A stretch of DNA of 64,000 nucleotides from Monosporascus cannonballus (lineage: Eukaryota; Ascomycota; Sordariomycetes; Xylariales). This document shows, in pieces, positions 27,043-39,310 of the stretch; the first letter of the stretch is position 1; each line of letters starts with the position of its first letter. Below the pieces are notes generated by a model. The model searched no databases. It was not told the origin of the DNA and worked only from the letters and a program-made list of their open reading frames with translations. The DNA is taken from the NCBI GenBank assembly GCA_004154925.1, contig QJNS01000217.1, positions 62,001 to 126,000 on the forward strand. Direction: 5' to 3'. The position numbers and the translations under genes were made by a program.

Positions 27043-29253
27043 ATGTCAACCACAGCGACAGTAACGGCGACCATGGCAGAGTTGAAGTCAGGGCCAGCGC
27101 ATGGGAGCCTTTGGTCAAGTTACGGCGGTGGCTCTGTACCTCTCTCATCGCTCTCGCATCCTTCGACGGCACCCTCGCAACATTCATCGCGCCCCAGGAG
27201 TAGCCATCCCGGTATCGACCACCCGTACCCGTATCCGCGGTACTCCCAGGAAGGATCCGAGAATTTCGACAGGCATCCACAGCCTCCTTTATCACAACAT
27301 CACAGCTACCCAAGCTTGAAGCGACCTTACCCGCAGGATGAGCCCCCACCGTACCAGGAGATCGTCCAGGACCTACGGGACGACGGTTCGAAGCTCACGG
27401 TGAACCACGATCAGAAGCTCCTGTCTTTCCGCAGGATTCAGGACAAGCACACCATAGTGGACCAGCACGGACGGGTGCAACAGCTCGAACTTTCGGCCCA
27501 GTTGCACGGCATGTTCTTCCTGTCCGAGATGCCGTCGAGCACGAGCGACGGGACGATGCTACAGCCGGAGCTGACTTGCTACCGGCGGAACCTGTTCCAG
27601 ATTAGCGGCTCGCTGATCACACCTCGGGGGCAGCTATCCGTGGCCCTGGAAACGGGCGAGACGGTCCCGGTGAACAACACCGAAGTGACGATTTCGGCGA
27701 TCGAATCCGTCGACGGACATGTCGTACGGCTAATCGTCATTCCCTGGAAGACGCCTCCGCCGAATTCTCCGGAGCTGCCGCAGACCCCAGACCAGGAACC
27801 GCCGCCACTGCCCCTCATCCCTTTTCCGGACGACGGACAGGAGGCGGAGGGCGAGTACGCGGTGTATCCTATTGGGTGGCGGCGATTGCAATTTCGAATG
27901 TAGGTGGCACGCGAGCCCCAATCCCGGCCTGGGAAAACCGTGAACTGACAGCCGTCTCACAGCGCAACCGCCAACAACGGCAGGCGGAAGGAACTGCAGC
28001 AGCACTTCGTGCTGCACCTGAAAGTCGTAGGGACGTTGGCGAATGGGTCAAAGGTCGTCTTAGCGGAATCGACGACAGCGCCGATAGTGGTCCGGGGGCG
28101 GAGTCCACGGAACTTCCAGGCCAGGAAGGAGATTCCCCTGCTGGGGTCAAGTGCCGGATCTAGAGGCCAGGCCCTCGTCGAGACGGGTCTAGGAATCGTG
28201 GCTGGACCCCTGGCTGTGAAGCCCCAAGACCCCAAGGTGCGAGGGCTGAACCTCGAGCTGCCTAGGACGGCGTTCACGTTCAACGCTTCGAAGATGCCCG
28301 GCAGTCCGATGACGATGAGATCAAAGTAGGTTATTCCTAGCATTCCTGAGAGAGTGCCATGTTGGAACTTCGGCCCTAGCATGCAATTTGGGCGCCGCTG
28401 CTGGCCAGGCCTCGAGAAGTAGGATATCAACTCAAGAACGAAGGACTAACAGGAAAGCAGCTCTTATCCCACTTGGACTCCGCCTAACCAGCTCCCCCTG
28501 AGCCAAGTGTCAGCATCGGCCACAGCTCCTTACCCGCCGTCGAGCATCCCGGCCGAGTCTTACCAAAAGTTACCTATGTCGGGGGGGCCGAACTATACAA
28601 CGGAACACCAGGATATGTCAATTCAACCCTCGATTCCATCCATGCAACTACCAATGGTGTCAACCGAGCCACACTCGCAACAGCAGCAGCAGCAATCGAG
28701 CCAGCAGCCACCCGTCCGGACGCAGTATTCCTACGTGACGGGGACGTCAGCACCACCCCCGCTCTCGGCCACGACGACAGCTCTCAGCAATTCCGATCAT
28801 CATGGCTTCAGCATACCGAGGTACGTCGATCCGAACCCGCGGCCGAACAAGAGCCCCCGCCACGACAGCCATTCGTCGATCCCCAGCACCAGCTCATTAG
28901 CGAACAACGAGAGCGCCTCCGAATATCGGTATGGGCCTTCGTCGTACGTATCTGTCAACCACAGCTCCAGCGAAGTACCGCCCTCGACAACGTACAGCAG
29001 CGAGAGCGGTAGCCACTCGCAAGCACGACCTGCTCGCGACTACTACCCACCGTCGAGCTCATGGACGAGCACGGCGGGCGAGACGAGCGCCACCGTCTCG
29101 AGCTATTCCAACGGCGTCAGCGACAGCAGGTCATACGGGTTCCACGACTACAAGACGGGCCATTCTCTGTCATCGCAGTCGAAGAGCGAGCATCCGCCGT
29201 CGACGGTGAGCTACGCATCGACGTTGAATCACTACTCCTGGAGCCCATCGTAG
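27043..29253 (+). CDS. vib-1: NDT80-family (p53-like) transcription factor, VIB-1/XprG type
   Basis: Three exons, 27043-27899, 27963-28325 and 28461-29253, joined across GT..AG introns of 63 and 135 bp, give 670 residues in one frame. A Ser/Pro/His-rich N-terminus (about 1-115) precedes the NDT80/PhoG DNA-binding domain (about 118-395). That domain carries the family landmarks SAQLHGMFFLSEMP, LTCYRRNLFQISGS (about 177-190), ATANNGRRKELQQHFVLHL and VVRGRSPRNFQARKE; the first intron splits it just before the ATANNGRR motif. The C-terminal half is low-complexity Ser/Gln/Pro with a short poly-Gln run. In Neurospora and Aspergillus this regulator controls heterokaryon incompatibility, extracellular protease and cellulase production, and starvation response. 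The start chosen is the ATG that opens a conserved-looking N-terminus. The NDT80 assignment is firm; VIB-1 rather than a paralogue rests on remembered similarity. Confidence 0.93.
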
Positions 29254-31434
29254 CGGCACTGACGGGCTCCCGCCAGTCTGGGGACCGAGTAGAGAATCCC
29301 CTCTATGCAACGGGGGGGAATGGCTCACTTGAGCGAGAGATTTCCCCCCAAGTTGCGTGTATAATATCTTGACGCCCGTTTATTTCCGGCCTACGTTTCC
29401 AACAATGACGACACTGAAGGGACAATGGGTGAGGAAGGGGTTTCCTGCAGTGACAGGAGTGGAGGAGGTACAAAGCAGCAGGGGTGGTTGGGAGGCAAAC
29501 ATAGGAAGGTCCCCTACGTTTCAGTCACGGAGACAGTGGATTTCGTTTCGGTAATGTCTTTCTTAGTGTTCCTTCGATTCGATCCGAAGTCATGTTAGCA
29601 AGAGGCGAGCGGGTTATGGCCGGGCGCATATATACCATCGCCGCAGCAGCCAGGGGCGAAGAGGTATCCGGAGTAGTCGGCCTTATGTTGAATTGGGCAT
29701 TGTTGTTTGATATATCCCGGGTACCGTATCATAGCATCGCTTACAAACGGGGCGGCCATCTGTCTTTGGGATATCCTGCTTGGGTTTTTGAAATGCGAAA
29801 CGGAGGAAATATTGGTTGTCGATCTTCTTCTTTTTTTTTTTTTTGGATACGGCATGGGGAGGAGGGATGGGCGGGATGACTGACTGACTAACTGACTGCT
29901 TTAGGTGCGTCTGGGAGGGATGGAACGGGATACGAGCGGGTGATGGGAGGCGACGAAGGGATATTGTACCGTTGTTGGCTGAGGGCTGGGGCTGCGTTTT
30001 CCCTTCTTTCTCTCTTCCTTTCACGTTGTCCTCGGCGGAAAGTCAATCTAAGACACAAACTTAATCCGGTTGAAGCTTTCGAAGAGCGTCGGCCCAGCAT
30101 ATATGATTCGCGAAGTCATGTGACCGTATCCTTCCCTGTACATACCCGGTGAGAGCAATACCACGATAGAAGGCAGTTGGGTTATCTGAACAGACAGATC
30201 CTTCCTTTCCGCCTGGTAGCCATTCTTATTAACCCTCCAGAACCCTCCCTCGATAAGAGGAAAATCGTAGCGAGAGCGTTAGTATGTATATTGAATGGGA
30301 AGACGTGGTTAGAGGAGTCTGCTGGGTGGTAACTCGTAGGTGCAAGCCGGCGCAAACCGTCTTATTATTATATGAGGAGCCGGGTGGGAAGCTGGGGCTG
30401 AGAGCGGCTGGCCGTCGGCGATTCACCACCATACCACATATAGCTTAGCAGAGTATATTATTTGAGCCCGCCCGAGGCGCAGAGTAGCAGAGAAGGATTT
30501 TAATGCATCCTGCTCCGTGTCCCGTGGCCGCCCGCCGTACAATAATCCATTCAGCTTTGGGGTACGCACGGGCGATTCGATATGGAAGACAGCGGGAAGA
30601 ACAACGGCAGGGTTCTGGAATGTAGACATACACATATACGATCCCTTACCTTTCCTAAAAGACCTTAGCTAGGGACCAAGGTATCTGGTAAATGCTAGGT
30701 GCCGTGCTAGAAACGCATGATATAATCACACAACCTCAGCCGGGCTTCCGAAACTTATTTCCTCGTGTTATCTATATTATCTATCTTATGCTAGGACACA
30801 TCAGTGACCTGCCTAACCTGCGTATGCATTAGCATCAATTCGAAATTACCTTAAACCACCTAGGTAGGTAGGTAGGCAAACCCGACATGATTTACAATGA
30901 TCGAACTTCCTCCATTATAAGCAGATGATCAGCTGGCTCATCCTGACGAATGACAAGCGACGCCTTAAAAGCTAGCTGGCGCGAGCGGGGCACTATGCGC
31001 CTGCGTCTGATTGGAGGGAAAAGAGGAAGGGGGAGGTTAGGTGAAGGTGATGATAAGTGTTAATCCTTGGAGTAAAATGCGACGGGCGGGTATCGTTGGA
31101 ACCTTATCGTACCTAGGCTACAGTACGTACATACTTAGATAGCTCTAGCCAATTCTCCAGTTGATTCCAAGTCTGCACTACTTCGTCTACGGCTCGGAAG
31201 GACCGCGCCGTTTTCTAGCCGAGTTACGTCGTGCATACTCCCGGGCAGGGATTATTTTCCTCTTGACTCGCGACCATATATCGATGCTTTCAATTCCACT
31301 TCAGCCCCCACCTTTACCGAGCTCGTATCGACCTGGTGACGAAACTTACCACTTCACCCCGACAGCAGCTGCCAAACAGCGGTCGACCCTGAAAGCCGGT
31401 TGAGGCTGTCGGGCCGGGAACCACTGCCTTCAGA
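29254..31434. other. Intergenic region with 3' UTR and promoter
   Basis: No supported gene. The left part probably holds the 3' untranslated region of the vib-1-like gene and the right part the promoter of the DUF2011 gene. It contains a T run near 29831-29844, short GACT-type repeats near 29878-29898 and a CTAGGTAGGTAGGTAGG run near 30860, a simple motif common in Sordariomycete spacer DNA. Confidence 0.5.
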
Positions 31435-32348
31435 ATGTTTGCGTTCCCAGACGCGAAACGGTAAGGATTTTTATCTAATGTATCACTTCATACTGCTCCG
31501 CTGAACATATATGGTACAGCGTTCGCCGGGAGGAGCTCTTTGATCCTTCCACGGACGGGGAAGACAGCCAGGACGAGGAGGTGGACGCTGTCCTGCGCGC
31601 GAAATTGAGGGCACAGCTATCCGGCCTTCTGGATTTCAGCTTTCCGCCTGCTGCAGATACGAGCCGCGGCGATGCGCCGCCGCCGCCGCAGCAGCAGCAG
31701 CGCGACGGTGCTGCCGTTGGCGATGACGATCATCATCAAGCCGAGAGAGAAGAAGAGCTCGCGTTCTCATTCCGCCTATTCCGAGACGAGGCGCCCTCGC
31801 ATAAGGTCGTCCTCGAGCAGGATGAGGCGCCCTCGCAGGCCGGCGGCGGTGCTTTCGTCGTCGCCAGGCGGCCGACCTCGTACTACGTCGCGGGCTCGCC
31901 CCCGCCGGACGCCATGGCGCGGTTCCGCGCCGCCGCCGTGAGCCCGGATCACATCTTCCCGGACGCCGGGAGGCGGCGCTGGGGCCTGGAGAAGCCGTGG
32001 AGAGTCACGTCTATTACCATTACCGCTAACACCGCTACCGGTGCCGCTGCTGGAGGAGGAGACGAACCCGGCAGCGGGCGGGGCGACGAGGCGGGCAAGA
32101 GGAAGCGGCCCGGCAAGAGGCAGAGGATCATCCTGCGGACACGGGAGAAGGCGCGGAGCGAGAGGGAGGAGGCCGCGAAGCAGCAGCTCGCGGAGAAGGA
32201 GCTGCACCTGAGAGAGAAGAAGAAGCGGCTTAACAGGGAGAGGAAGCTCAAGCGGAAGGCGAAGGAGAGGGAGAAGAAGCTAGCGTCGAAGGATGGCGGC
32301 AATGCAGGTTCTGAGCATAGCAGCAGGGCTACGAGCTCGGAGCCGTGA
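31435..32348 (+). CDS. DUF2011-family fungal protein, probably nuclear/nucleolar
   Basis: A tiny first exon, 31435-31460 (MFAFPDAK plus two bases), joins across a 59-bp intron to 31520-32348, giving 284 residues. The opening MFAFPDAKRVRREELF is typical of this uncharacterised fungal family and supports both the start and the splice. The middle is Ala/Pro/Asp-rich with a histidine stretch. A central segment (about residues 110-175) contains the FRLFRDE-to-PWRV part that looks conserved. The C-terminus (about 200-268) is an extremely basic Lys/Arg/Glu coiled-coil-like tail. Such tails are common in nucleolar or RNA-binding proteins, but function is not known, and that location is inference. Base use is more GC-rich than the flanks. 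The family call is from memory of the N-terminus and tail. Confidence 0.8.
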
Positions 32349-32954
32349 TGTGAGAATCAAGACCAGAAAACTTAGGTACATATACTTACTTGCCAATGGG
32401 GCAACGCAGAATGTGTCACATTTAAGCAACTGCACTGTTTTGCGATTTTGATATCCCTTTGAAGCGTGCTCATGTTCTAGCGATTATAAGACCCCGTTCA
32501 TTGGCCGTAATAATACAAATATGTAATCATCATATGGAGTGTAATTGTGCCCTCTAAGTAGGTAGTGATGCATTAGAATAGGGCGTGGCTAAGGGGGCAC
32601 GCTTGTGTTGTATAGCACTCGGATACAGAACACTGCTGACAGCTGGTCAAGGTCCTTCACACACCTGTCACTGCCTGCTACCTCGCCATTAATCTTGGCG
32701 ACAGATGGATGCGTTTCCCCAGTTCCAACCAGCAACTTTCTCTCTCTATCTGGATCTGTTAGGACTGGAATCTACGGCCACCTGCCCAAGTAACATTGGG
32801 AGAATTTCTTTATCACATCTTTCCCAAAAGGGTTATATAGTACCTGTACCTTTCTGAGCTGTATATGCTATTTTCTTCCTCTTCATAATGCTTCCGTAGC
32901 CAATCCGGTGCCCTCTAGAATCAGCCGCCGACATCATCTCCATCTCATCCTAAA
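32349..32954. other. Spacer with promoter of the dolichyl-diphosphatase gene
   Basis: About 600 bp between two plus-strand genes, moderately A/T-rich near 32400-32600. I see no gene, RNA or repeat. It should hold the terminator of the DUF2011 gene and the promoter of the next one. Confidence 0.5.
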
Positions 32955-33746
32955 ATGGCCGGCGACCCGACGCCTCTGGCATCCTTGTCGCTCACACACG
33001 TTCATTATGTAAGCTTCTTCCTGCATGTCGCGCTGCCAATCTCCCTCCGGCCTCCCGCCTTGTCGCTAACGCCCAGTCCGCCGAGCTAATAGGACCCAAC
33101 GGATCCGCTGTCCTACGTCTGCGCCTGGCTGGCCCTCGTGCCGCAGGGCCTCTGCGTCGTGTACGCCACGCTGATCTGGTCGACGCGCGAAGCCGAGATA
33201 GCGCTCCTGTTCGCGGGGCAGTTGGCCTGCGAGGCCATCAACTTCGCGCTCAAGCGGCTGATCAAGGAGGAGCGCCCGGCGCGCATGTACGGCAAGGGCT
33301 ACGGCATGCCGAGCAGCCACGCCCAGTTCGTCGCCTACTTCGCCGTCTCCCTGGCCCTGTTCCTGCTGGTCCGCCACCGCCCGCCCACCGCCCGCAGGCG
33401 CCGCAACCACACCCCCATGTCGATGCCCGAGAGGGCCGCCTGGAGCGCCCTCGCCCTCGCCGTGGCCGCCGCCGTCGCCTGGAGCAGGGTCTACCTGAAC
33501 TACCACACGGCGAAGCAGGTCTTCGTGGGGTCCGCCGCGGGCGCCGTCAGCGCCGTCGGGTGGTTCGTCATCACCGGTATTCTGCGCCAGAGCGGCTGGT
33601 TGGCCTGGGCCATTGATCTGCCGTTGGCGCGGTTCTTGAGGGTCAGGGACCTGGTCGTGGAAGAGGATCTTTGTCAGGCCGGCTGGGAGAAGTGGGACGA
33701 CAAGATGACGGCGCTGAAGGCGCAGAAGAGGGAGAAGAAACGGTAG
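32955..33746 (+). CDS. cax4: Dolichyl-diphosphate phosphatase (CAX4/DOLPP1 family)
   Basis: Exon 1, 32955-33008 (18 codons), joins across an 84-bp intron to exon 2, 33093-33746, giving 235 residues. It is a PAP2-superfamily integral membrane enzyme with the three catalytic signatures in order: K72-x6-R79-P80 (KRLIKEERP), PSSH at 91-94, and SRVYLNYH with S149, R150 and H156. Hydrophobic segments lie around residues 28-45, 98-110, 134-148 and 161-180. The family removes one phosphate from dolichyl diphosphate on the luminal face of the ER, recycling the lipid carrier used in N-glycosylation. The length matches the family. The N-terminal MAGDPTPLASLSLTHV leads straight into the conserved YDPTDPLSY motif across the splice, which supports the start. 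Function is assigned by homology. Confidence 0.95.
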
Positions 33747-34328
33747 AATTGGACGCAGTAGGTGCGCACATATACCCTTGCATGTATGGAGTTTTACGTT
33801 GCCTCCTTTCTGTTACTCCCATTATAAGTACCAAAAGGGGTTGCCGTGTTATGTCTAGAATGCCGTTTTATAAGGTGGAGTATCGATGCCGGCTTGCAGG
33901 AAGTGGTGCCGGGTCGTCCGGAGACAAGCGTGGGGAGCGTAGGGAACGTGAGGAGCGTAAGGTAGGAACTCACATGTCGAGGAGAACTTTAAACGGGCCA
34001 TAAGACGCGATGGATTTATACGTCCATCGATTCACTACGATCATACATGTTTCGTACTACGGCACCAGCTTCCCAATATCAAGCCAAATCCTTGATATAT
34101 GGTACTTCGTACGACGGTGTTAAATGTCGATTTGAGTCGATCAAGACTTCGCGCTGTTTCGCGAATATATGAGACTACTGCTGATTCTCATAAATAGGAT
34201 TCCGGTACAGATATCTATTTCGTAACAACGCGGTGTCATAGCCCAAAGTGCTTCATTCAATATCAGTAATGTAGCGCACCATCTGGCGGCAAGCGTATTT
34301 GATATATACATCAGGTAAACCCGGTCCA
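33747..34328. other. Spacer between convergent transcription units
   Basis: About 580 bp between the end of the dolichyl-diphosphatase gene and the 3' end of the GH3 pseudogene. No gene, RNA or repeat seen. Confidence 0.5.
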
Positions 34329-36193
34329 TCAAGCGAGGTAGAACGACAGGACGGTTGCCGTCCTAAGCTTAGGCGTGCCTCTTCCTAGAGCATCCGCGGT
34401 CGGATTCGCAAGTAATCCGGGGCACCTCAGACCGTCTCCGGACCAGAAGACGGGTTCCTCGGTATCGAAGGGCACATCCCCGTACTGCGCCTCGACGGAC
34501 GGCCATGGAACGCGGCAGGTCCGAAGGGCAGCCTACCCTCGGGCTTGGCGAGGCCGAAGTCCACGTCGAGGAAAGCATCAGCCGAGCTGTCGTAGGTCTT
34601 GGCCTGCCGCGCCTTCTCCCCTTCGTCCAATTCGAGAGAGCCCGAAGCGAAGCTCTTCTCGGAGGCGCCGGAGCGCGGGAAAGAAGGCGCCTCCATCTCG
34701 AGCAGGGCAAAATCGGCCTCCTTCGGCGTGTCGACAACGGTCGCGTTACGCGCCTCTATGTAACCCTTGTCGAAACCCTCGACGTCAAACTTCGATCCCC
34801 GCCGGGCACGGCGCAGAGGTACTGTATCGTGGTTGGTAAGGAGCGTGCAGGAACGGCGCTGGGCCTCGGCACCCAGTTGGACAAAATGACCATTGCCGAT
34901 GATGCGCTCTGCCGCGTCTGGATCGACGAATGACCTGTCATAGAGGTCGGGGAGGGGCTTCTCGTGCATGAGACGGCGGGCGGACGTGTCGATGCGCTCC
35001 TCGGAAACAGACCCGTTCCGGACGAGGTCGAGCAGCATTTCGGTAACGTGCTCGCCCCCGAACTGATCGACGCCGACGTTGAGGATATTTGGCATACTCT
35101 CTGTTAGCTCAGGTGTTCCATAACCCAGGCCTTGGCGGGCATTGTGCTGGCCGAAATCCAGACCGGTGCTGAGACCTCAGTCGCTGAGGAAGATACCTTC
35201 GAAGCCCAATTCCTTGAGAAGGAGATCAGGTACGATGCCCTTGTTGAAGCTAAACCTGACCTCCTCGTACTTCGTGTCGATAGGTGGCGAATAGTAGAGT
35301 ATCATGGCACGAGCGCCGGCAGCGATAGCAGCCTTGAAAGGGATGAGATTATAGTCGACGTTGTTTCCAGGATAGGTGGCATTTATGCCATAAGAAACTG
35401 AGAGTCTTCCTCGTTTTCCGCGGGACCACCACCGGGAAAGTGCTTGGTTACCGTAGTCATGGAGGGCCGAGTTAGTCGCCGTGGAAATCCTCGATATAGG
35501 GCATAATCACTTCCGCGGTCAGATTAGCATCCTCTTCCCAGCTGGCACTAACTCACCCCCACCGGGGCTCCGTAGCGAGGTCTAGGGTGGGGTGCGGAGC
35601 GCAGGGGAATCCGGCAGCGCGACACTCCTCGCGAACAACCTCGGCGAACTTGCGTACCAGTGCCGGGCCCAGGGTAGCGACAAGACGTAAGACCTGAGGC
35701 CACTTTAAGAACATCCTGGCCTCGGAGCCGGTCCCGATGTTCTCGGTAAACGAGTGGTGGGGGCCGGTGGGGGTAGTTATCGGAATGCCGAGGCCTATCT
35801 GGAACGCGAGTTCCTGGGCGCGGTTGATGAATGGGGCGGTTAGGTAGGCATCGTCATTACCACCAACAAGATTATAGTGGGAAATGAAACGATCCTCGAT
35901 CATGACACACGAATCAAGACGGGGAGCGTCCGGGTTACCACGGTCTAACCCTCTGCGGGGGAGCATGAGCAACGGCGTGTGGAATATCTGCCTGGCCTTT
36001 CCTCCAAGGTCATGCGCTAGCGGTCCTCAACACGGTCATCCACACGTCGCTCAGGGTCCCGACAGAGCGGGATGACCCCGTTCTGGCCTCGTCGCACCGA
36101 GGCGAGGCGACCTAACTGACCATCCTTCACTGATGGTGCTGAGCTGGCCAAAGGAGCGGCCGCCAACAGGGCTGTAAGGACGTGGACGATCAT
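34329..36193 (-). pseudogene. Decayed glycoside hydrolase family 3 (beta-glucosidase-like) gene
   Basis: Read on the minus strand, the stretch begins at an ATG (36193) with a signal-peptide-like segment (MIVHVLTALLAAAPLASSAP). It runs through RMTLEE, GLGIPITTPTGPHHSF, LDLATEPRWG, TKHFPGGG and the C-terminal domain (NVGVDQFGGEH, ADFALLEMEAPSF, EAQYGDVPFDTEEPVFWSGD) to a TGA at 34331-34329. This order matches secreted fungal GH3 enzymes. The frame is broken many times: a stop after DDRVED, a frame change after RMTLEE, a stop directly after TEPRWG, stops and shifts around LGPPW and TKHFPGGG, and two shifts near the C-terminus. The catalytic aspartate region between about 35100 and 35450 is scattered over frames. 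It is therefore non-functional, and not explained by introns. It lies head to head with the decayed GMC gene. Confidence 0.9.
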
Positions 36194-36935
36194 ATCGAAT
36201 ACAGGCAGTTTCGGGCTGTAGTCCGTAGTAGATCGGTGGTGAGACTGGAAGGTCCAACTCGAACGAGGTGCAGTCCCCTTGTGTAGCTTCCGGCTACAAG
36301 GACTTCTTGCGGGTTTGCAGATGCATGCGCCTTCTCATGTATCTGTAACGTCTCATGCCCGCATTCGACAGACTCCCACCTAGACGATGCACCTTGTAGC
36401 CGATTCGAATGCAACTTAGAAGCTCTATAGCAGCGATTGCCCTCAAGTGCCCTTAAATCCCGTTCCGGCTCTACAGTCATGACCTGCGAGGCTTACCACG
36501 GTTTGCACTGTAACTCTGCGGACCGTTTCCGGGTCCTTTTATAGCCTAAATGTATGACCTGCTTGTTGTCGAACGTGGACCTGTCATTTGGGCTAAAGAG
36601 ATAGGGAGCGTTGCAGATTTATACTCCACTATGAACATATCACGCTGTCCGTGGCGCTCCCTGTCGAGTGTCGATCATTAACACTTACTTAAGTTAGAGC
36701 TACTACGCATTGTCATGACATTCAACACGGGCCGGCCAATATACCGATAAATCTATGGATTCTTCAGTTATTTCTGTTCCGATTTCAGCGATGGCGATGG
36801 CGAATAGCGGGGATGACGTTGTTGAGTTGTGGTGATTTAAGTCGCGGAGCTTCTGCGTGTAAATCGTTAACCCGCCCCTGGTGACCTGTCGACCGCGAAC
36901 AACCTCCCCTACCTCCGTCTCGTAAATCATACAAG
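36194..36935. promoter_or_regulatory. Former divergent promoter between two pseudogenes
   Basis: These 742 bp separate the start codons of the GH3 (minus) and GMC (plus) pseudogenes and would have driven both. A coregulated pair is possible but not shown. I see no intact coding region here. Confidence 0.45.
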
Positions 36936-39008
36936 ATGGTCCTGAATCTTTGATCCCTCTTGGCGCTGTCACTGTTTCTGACTTCTGCTGTTCCCGCAGC
37001 TCCAGCAGCGAATGCTGCCGAAGAGTACGACTACACCGCCGCGGGATCCGGCCCGGGTGGTGGACCTTTAGCGGTTAAGTTGGCTAAGGCGAACCACTAG
37101 GCATTACTTCTGGAAGCAGGAGACGATGTCCTTCAAAGCGGAGGATCGTGTCCGCCAGCGATTACGTGGGACTTTTTTCGTCAAGCATGACGACGATGAA
37201 GAAAACACCCCGCAAAATCATCGACTGACGTACAGGCTCCCCGATGACTCTTACTGGGTAGATCCGCCTACTTAGCCACCGCCAGTGGGAGCAGAATTGC
37301 TAGGTGTTTATTATCGTCACGGTGCGACGCTGGGGGGGGGGGGGGGGGGGGGGGGTTGGTTTCCGACCATGATCAACAGGATGTTCCCGTTCCTAACCCC
37401 CTGATAGCGACTGGGGAATATGTCGCAAAATATCACTGGCGATAAATTTTGGAGGTGAGGCCCGAAGCTTGATGCGTTTATCACCAGGTGCTCTCCTCTC
37501 GACACGAAGCTGAGCAGACTGAGTCATCTCATCTTCAGTACCGAGAAGACGCGCCGACACCTCGTGGCAATCTAGAAGAACAATTATCTCCCGGAGGGAA
37601 CCACCGGCCATGGCTTTGACGGGTACTTTCCGACGAATATGGCAACCGGAAACATCGAGGGCTCACTCGGAGCAGTTCCGCAGTCCGCAGCAGAAGCCCT
37701 TGCCCAGGATCCCTCAGAAGTGTCGACGTATGCAAGCAGCGATCCTAACTTTCTCGGCCCAGAATGGTATTACACAGAAGGCATCTGGGGTCTGCCGACA
37801 CATACGCGACGGGATGGGTCCCGTTGGAGCACCAGACACCTTGTTGAGGAGACCTCGGGTACCAATCAGCACCCCTTGACCCTACAGATGAACAGGTTCG
37901 TCAGCCGTATCCAATTCGCTAACAGTACCGAATTGGATCAAAGTCGCGCGCGACGGGCGTTGAGATAATCAAGGGCAAGTCCGTATACACAATCGAAACT
38001 CGAAATACCGGAACCAAGAAGAAATCACGACCGTCACGGCGAGAAAGGAAGTCATTCTCGTCAGAGGCGGCTTCAAATCGTCCCAGATCCTGATGGTAAG
38101 CGGTATTGGCGCTGCCGAGTACCTGCAGGGATTCGACATCCCGGTGGTCGTCGACCTGCCGGGGGTTGGACGGAACTTCATGGGCAATGAACAACTGCCA
38201 ATTATCGACCTGGTACAGGGAGACCCGCCCGCCGATTTGGGCATTACCGTGACGGTGATCAAGACGGACCGCGCGGTCTACGACGAGCGGGATATCTTCT
38301 TCACGCACGGCCAGTGCTTGTTTCGGGGTTCTTGGCCGGATAAGCACTCGAAACCTAGACCTCGCGACGGACCAGCCCAACGTCTACAGCATCGCCCTCG
38401 CCAAGATGCACACGCAGAACACGGCGGGCTACGTCCGGCTGCGCTCGGCCGGCCCGCTCGACACGCCCGACATCAACTTCGAGCCGTACGAGGAGGGTGT
38501 GGACGTCGACGTTGGCGTCATCGAAGACAGGATCGCCTGAGCGCGCTGCGTCTACAATGTCACGGCGGCCCCTAACGGGCCTCTGCACACCGCCGAGCCG
38601 CCGTGCTTCGACGTTGACCTGGCCGACAGCCGCTGCAACACGGACGAGGACGAGGAGTAGATCTACGCGCAGACGTTTGGCCACCACCCCACGAGCACGT
38701 GCCGTATCGGCGCGGAGGGCGACCCTATGACCGCGCTGGACTCGAAGTTCCGCGTGCGCTGTGTCGACGGACTGCGCGTCGTGGATGCCAGTTCTTTCGC
38801 GCACATCCGGGCTGTCTTCCCTGTCGTCGGTACTTTCATGATTAGTCAGAAGGCTACGGAGACGATATTGGAGGAGGCTGCTGCTGCTTCTCGATGGAAA
38901 CGGTTTCACTTTTTGAGAATGGCGATTTGGATTGAACACCTAGGTGTGGCTGTGGCTCCTATATGTGACAATATCGACTTGATCTCCATTTCGCTTGTAC
39001 TACATTGA
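36936..39008 (+). pseudogene. Decayed GMC oxidoreductase gene
   Basis: From the ATG at 36936 the plus strand reads a broken signal peptide (a stop at codon 6, then LLALSLFLTSAVPAAPA). The FAD-binding Rossmann segment follows (EEYDYTAAGSGPGGGPLA), with a stop in place of a residue before ALLLEAGDD. Next come a frameshift, RLTYRLPDDSYWV, a stop, GATLGG, and a 24-G run that destroys the frame. Intact-looking middle and C-terminal pieces follow: TEGIWGLPTHTRRDG, SGIGAAEYLQGFDIPVVVDL, TAGYVRLRSAGPLDTPDINF and FGHHPTSTCRIG, ending at a stop at 39008. Extra stops interrupt near 38538 and 38658. GMC enzymes are flavin oxidases and dehydrogenases of alcohols, sugars and aryl-alcohols; this one would have been secreted. 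Too many independent lesions exist for sequencing error alone. Confidence 0.9.
37332..37355 (+). repeat. 24-G run inside the GMC pseudogene
   Basis: Twenty-four consecutive G directly follow GATLG of the GMC frame, where intact family members have a short Gly-Gly motif. Expansion of glycine codons by slippage would account for the position. The downstream frame is lost at this point. Confidence 0.9.
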
Positions 39009-39187
39009 GGCAACACCGATTTATCTGTGCGTATTATATCTGTGATATCCGTGAAACATGGCCATATTCTATAATCGTAGAATCGATGCAGAGCAAGCTT
39101 ACGTACTGCTAACGTATATTTCTTATCCCTTTGCATCATTAACCCCTTACCTATGCTTAATACGCAGCTGTCTAGACGCCTATTATA

Positions 39188-39231
39188 AGATGACCCCCCC
39201 ATCCGCGCTCCACCCCATCAACGCTCCACCC
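39188..39231. repeat. Left terminal inverted repeat of the Fot1-type element
   Basis: 44 bp, matching the reverse complement of 41078-41121 with one mismatch at position 38 of the repeat. It contains two CGCTCCACCC motifs separated by five bases. Confidence 0.95.
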
Positions 39232-39310
39232 AATTTTGAAGCCATCGCCACAACAACCTCTCCATTCAAATAACAATATCTCAACAGCCACTTCATCAAT
39301 TGATTCCATA

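Noticed and set aside
35132..35401. Plus-strand frame over the GH3 pseudogene
   Set aside because: Antisense shadow of the decayed GH3 coding sequence.
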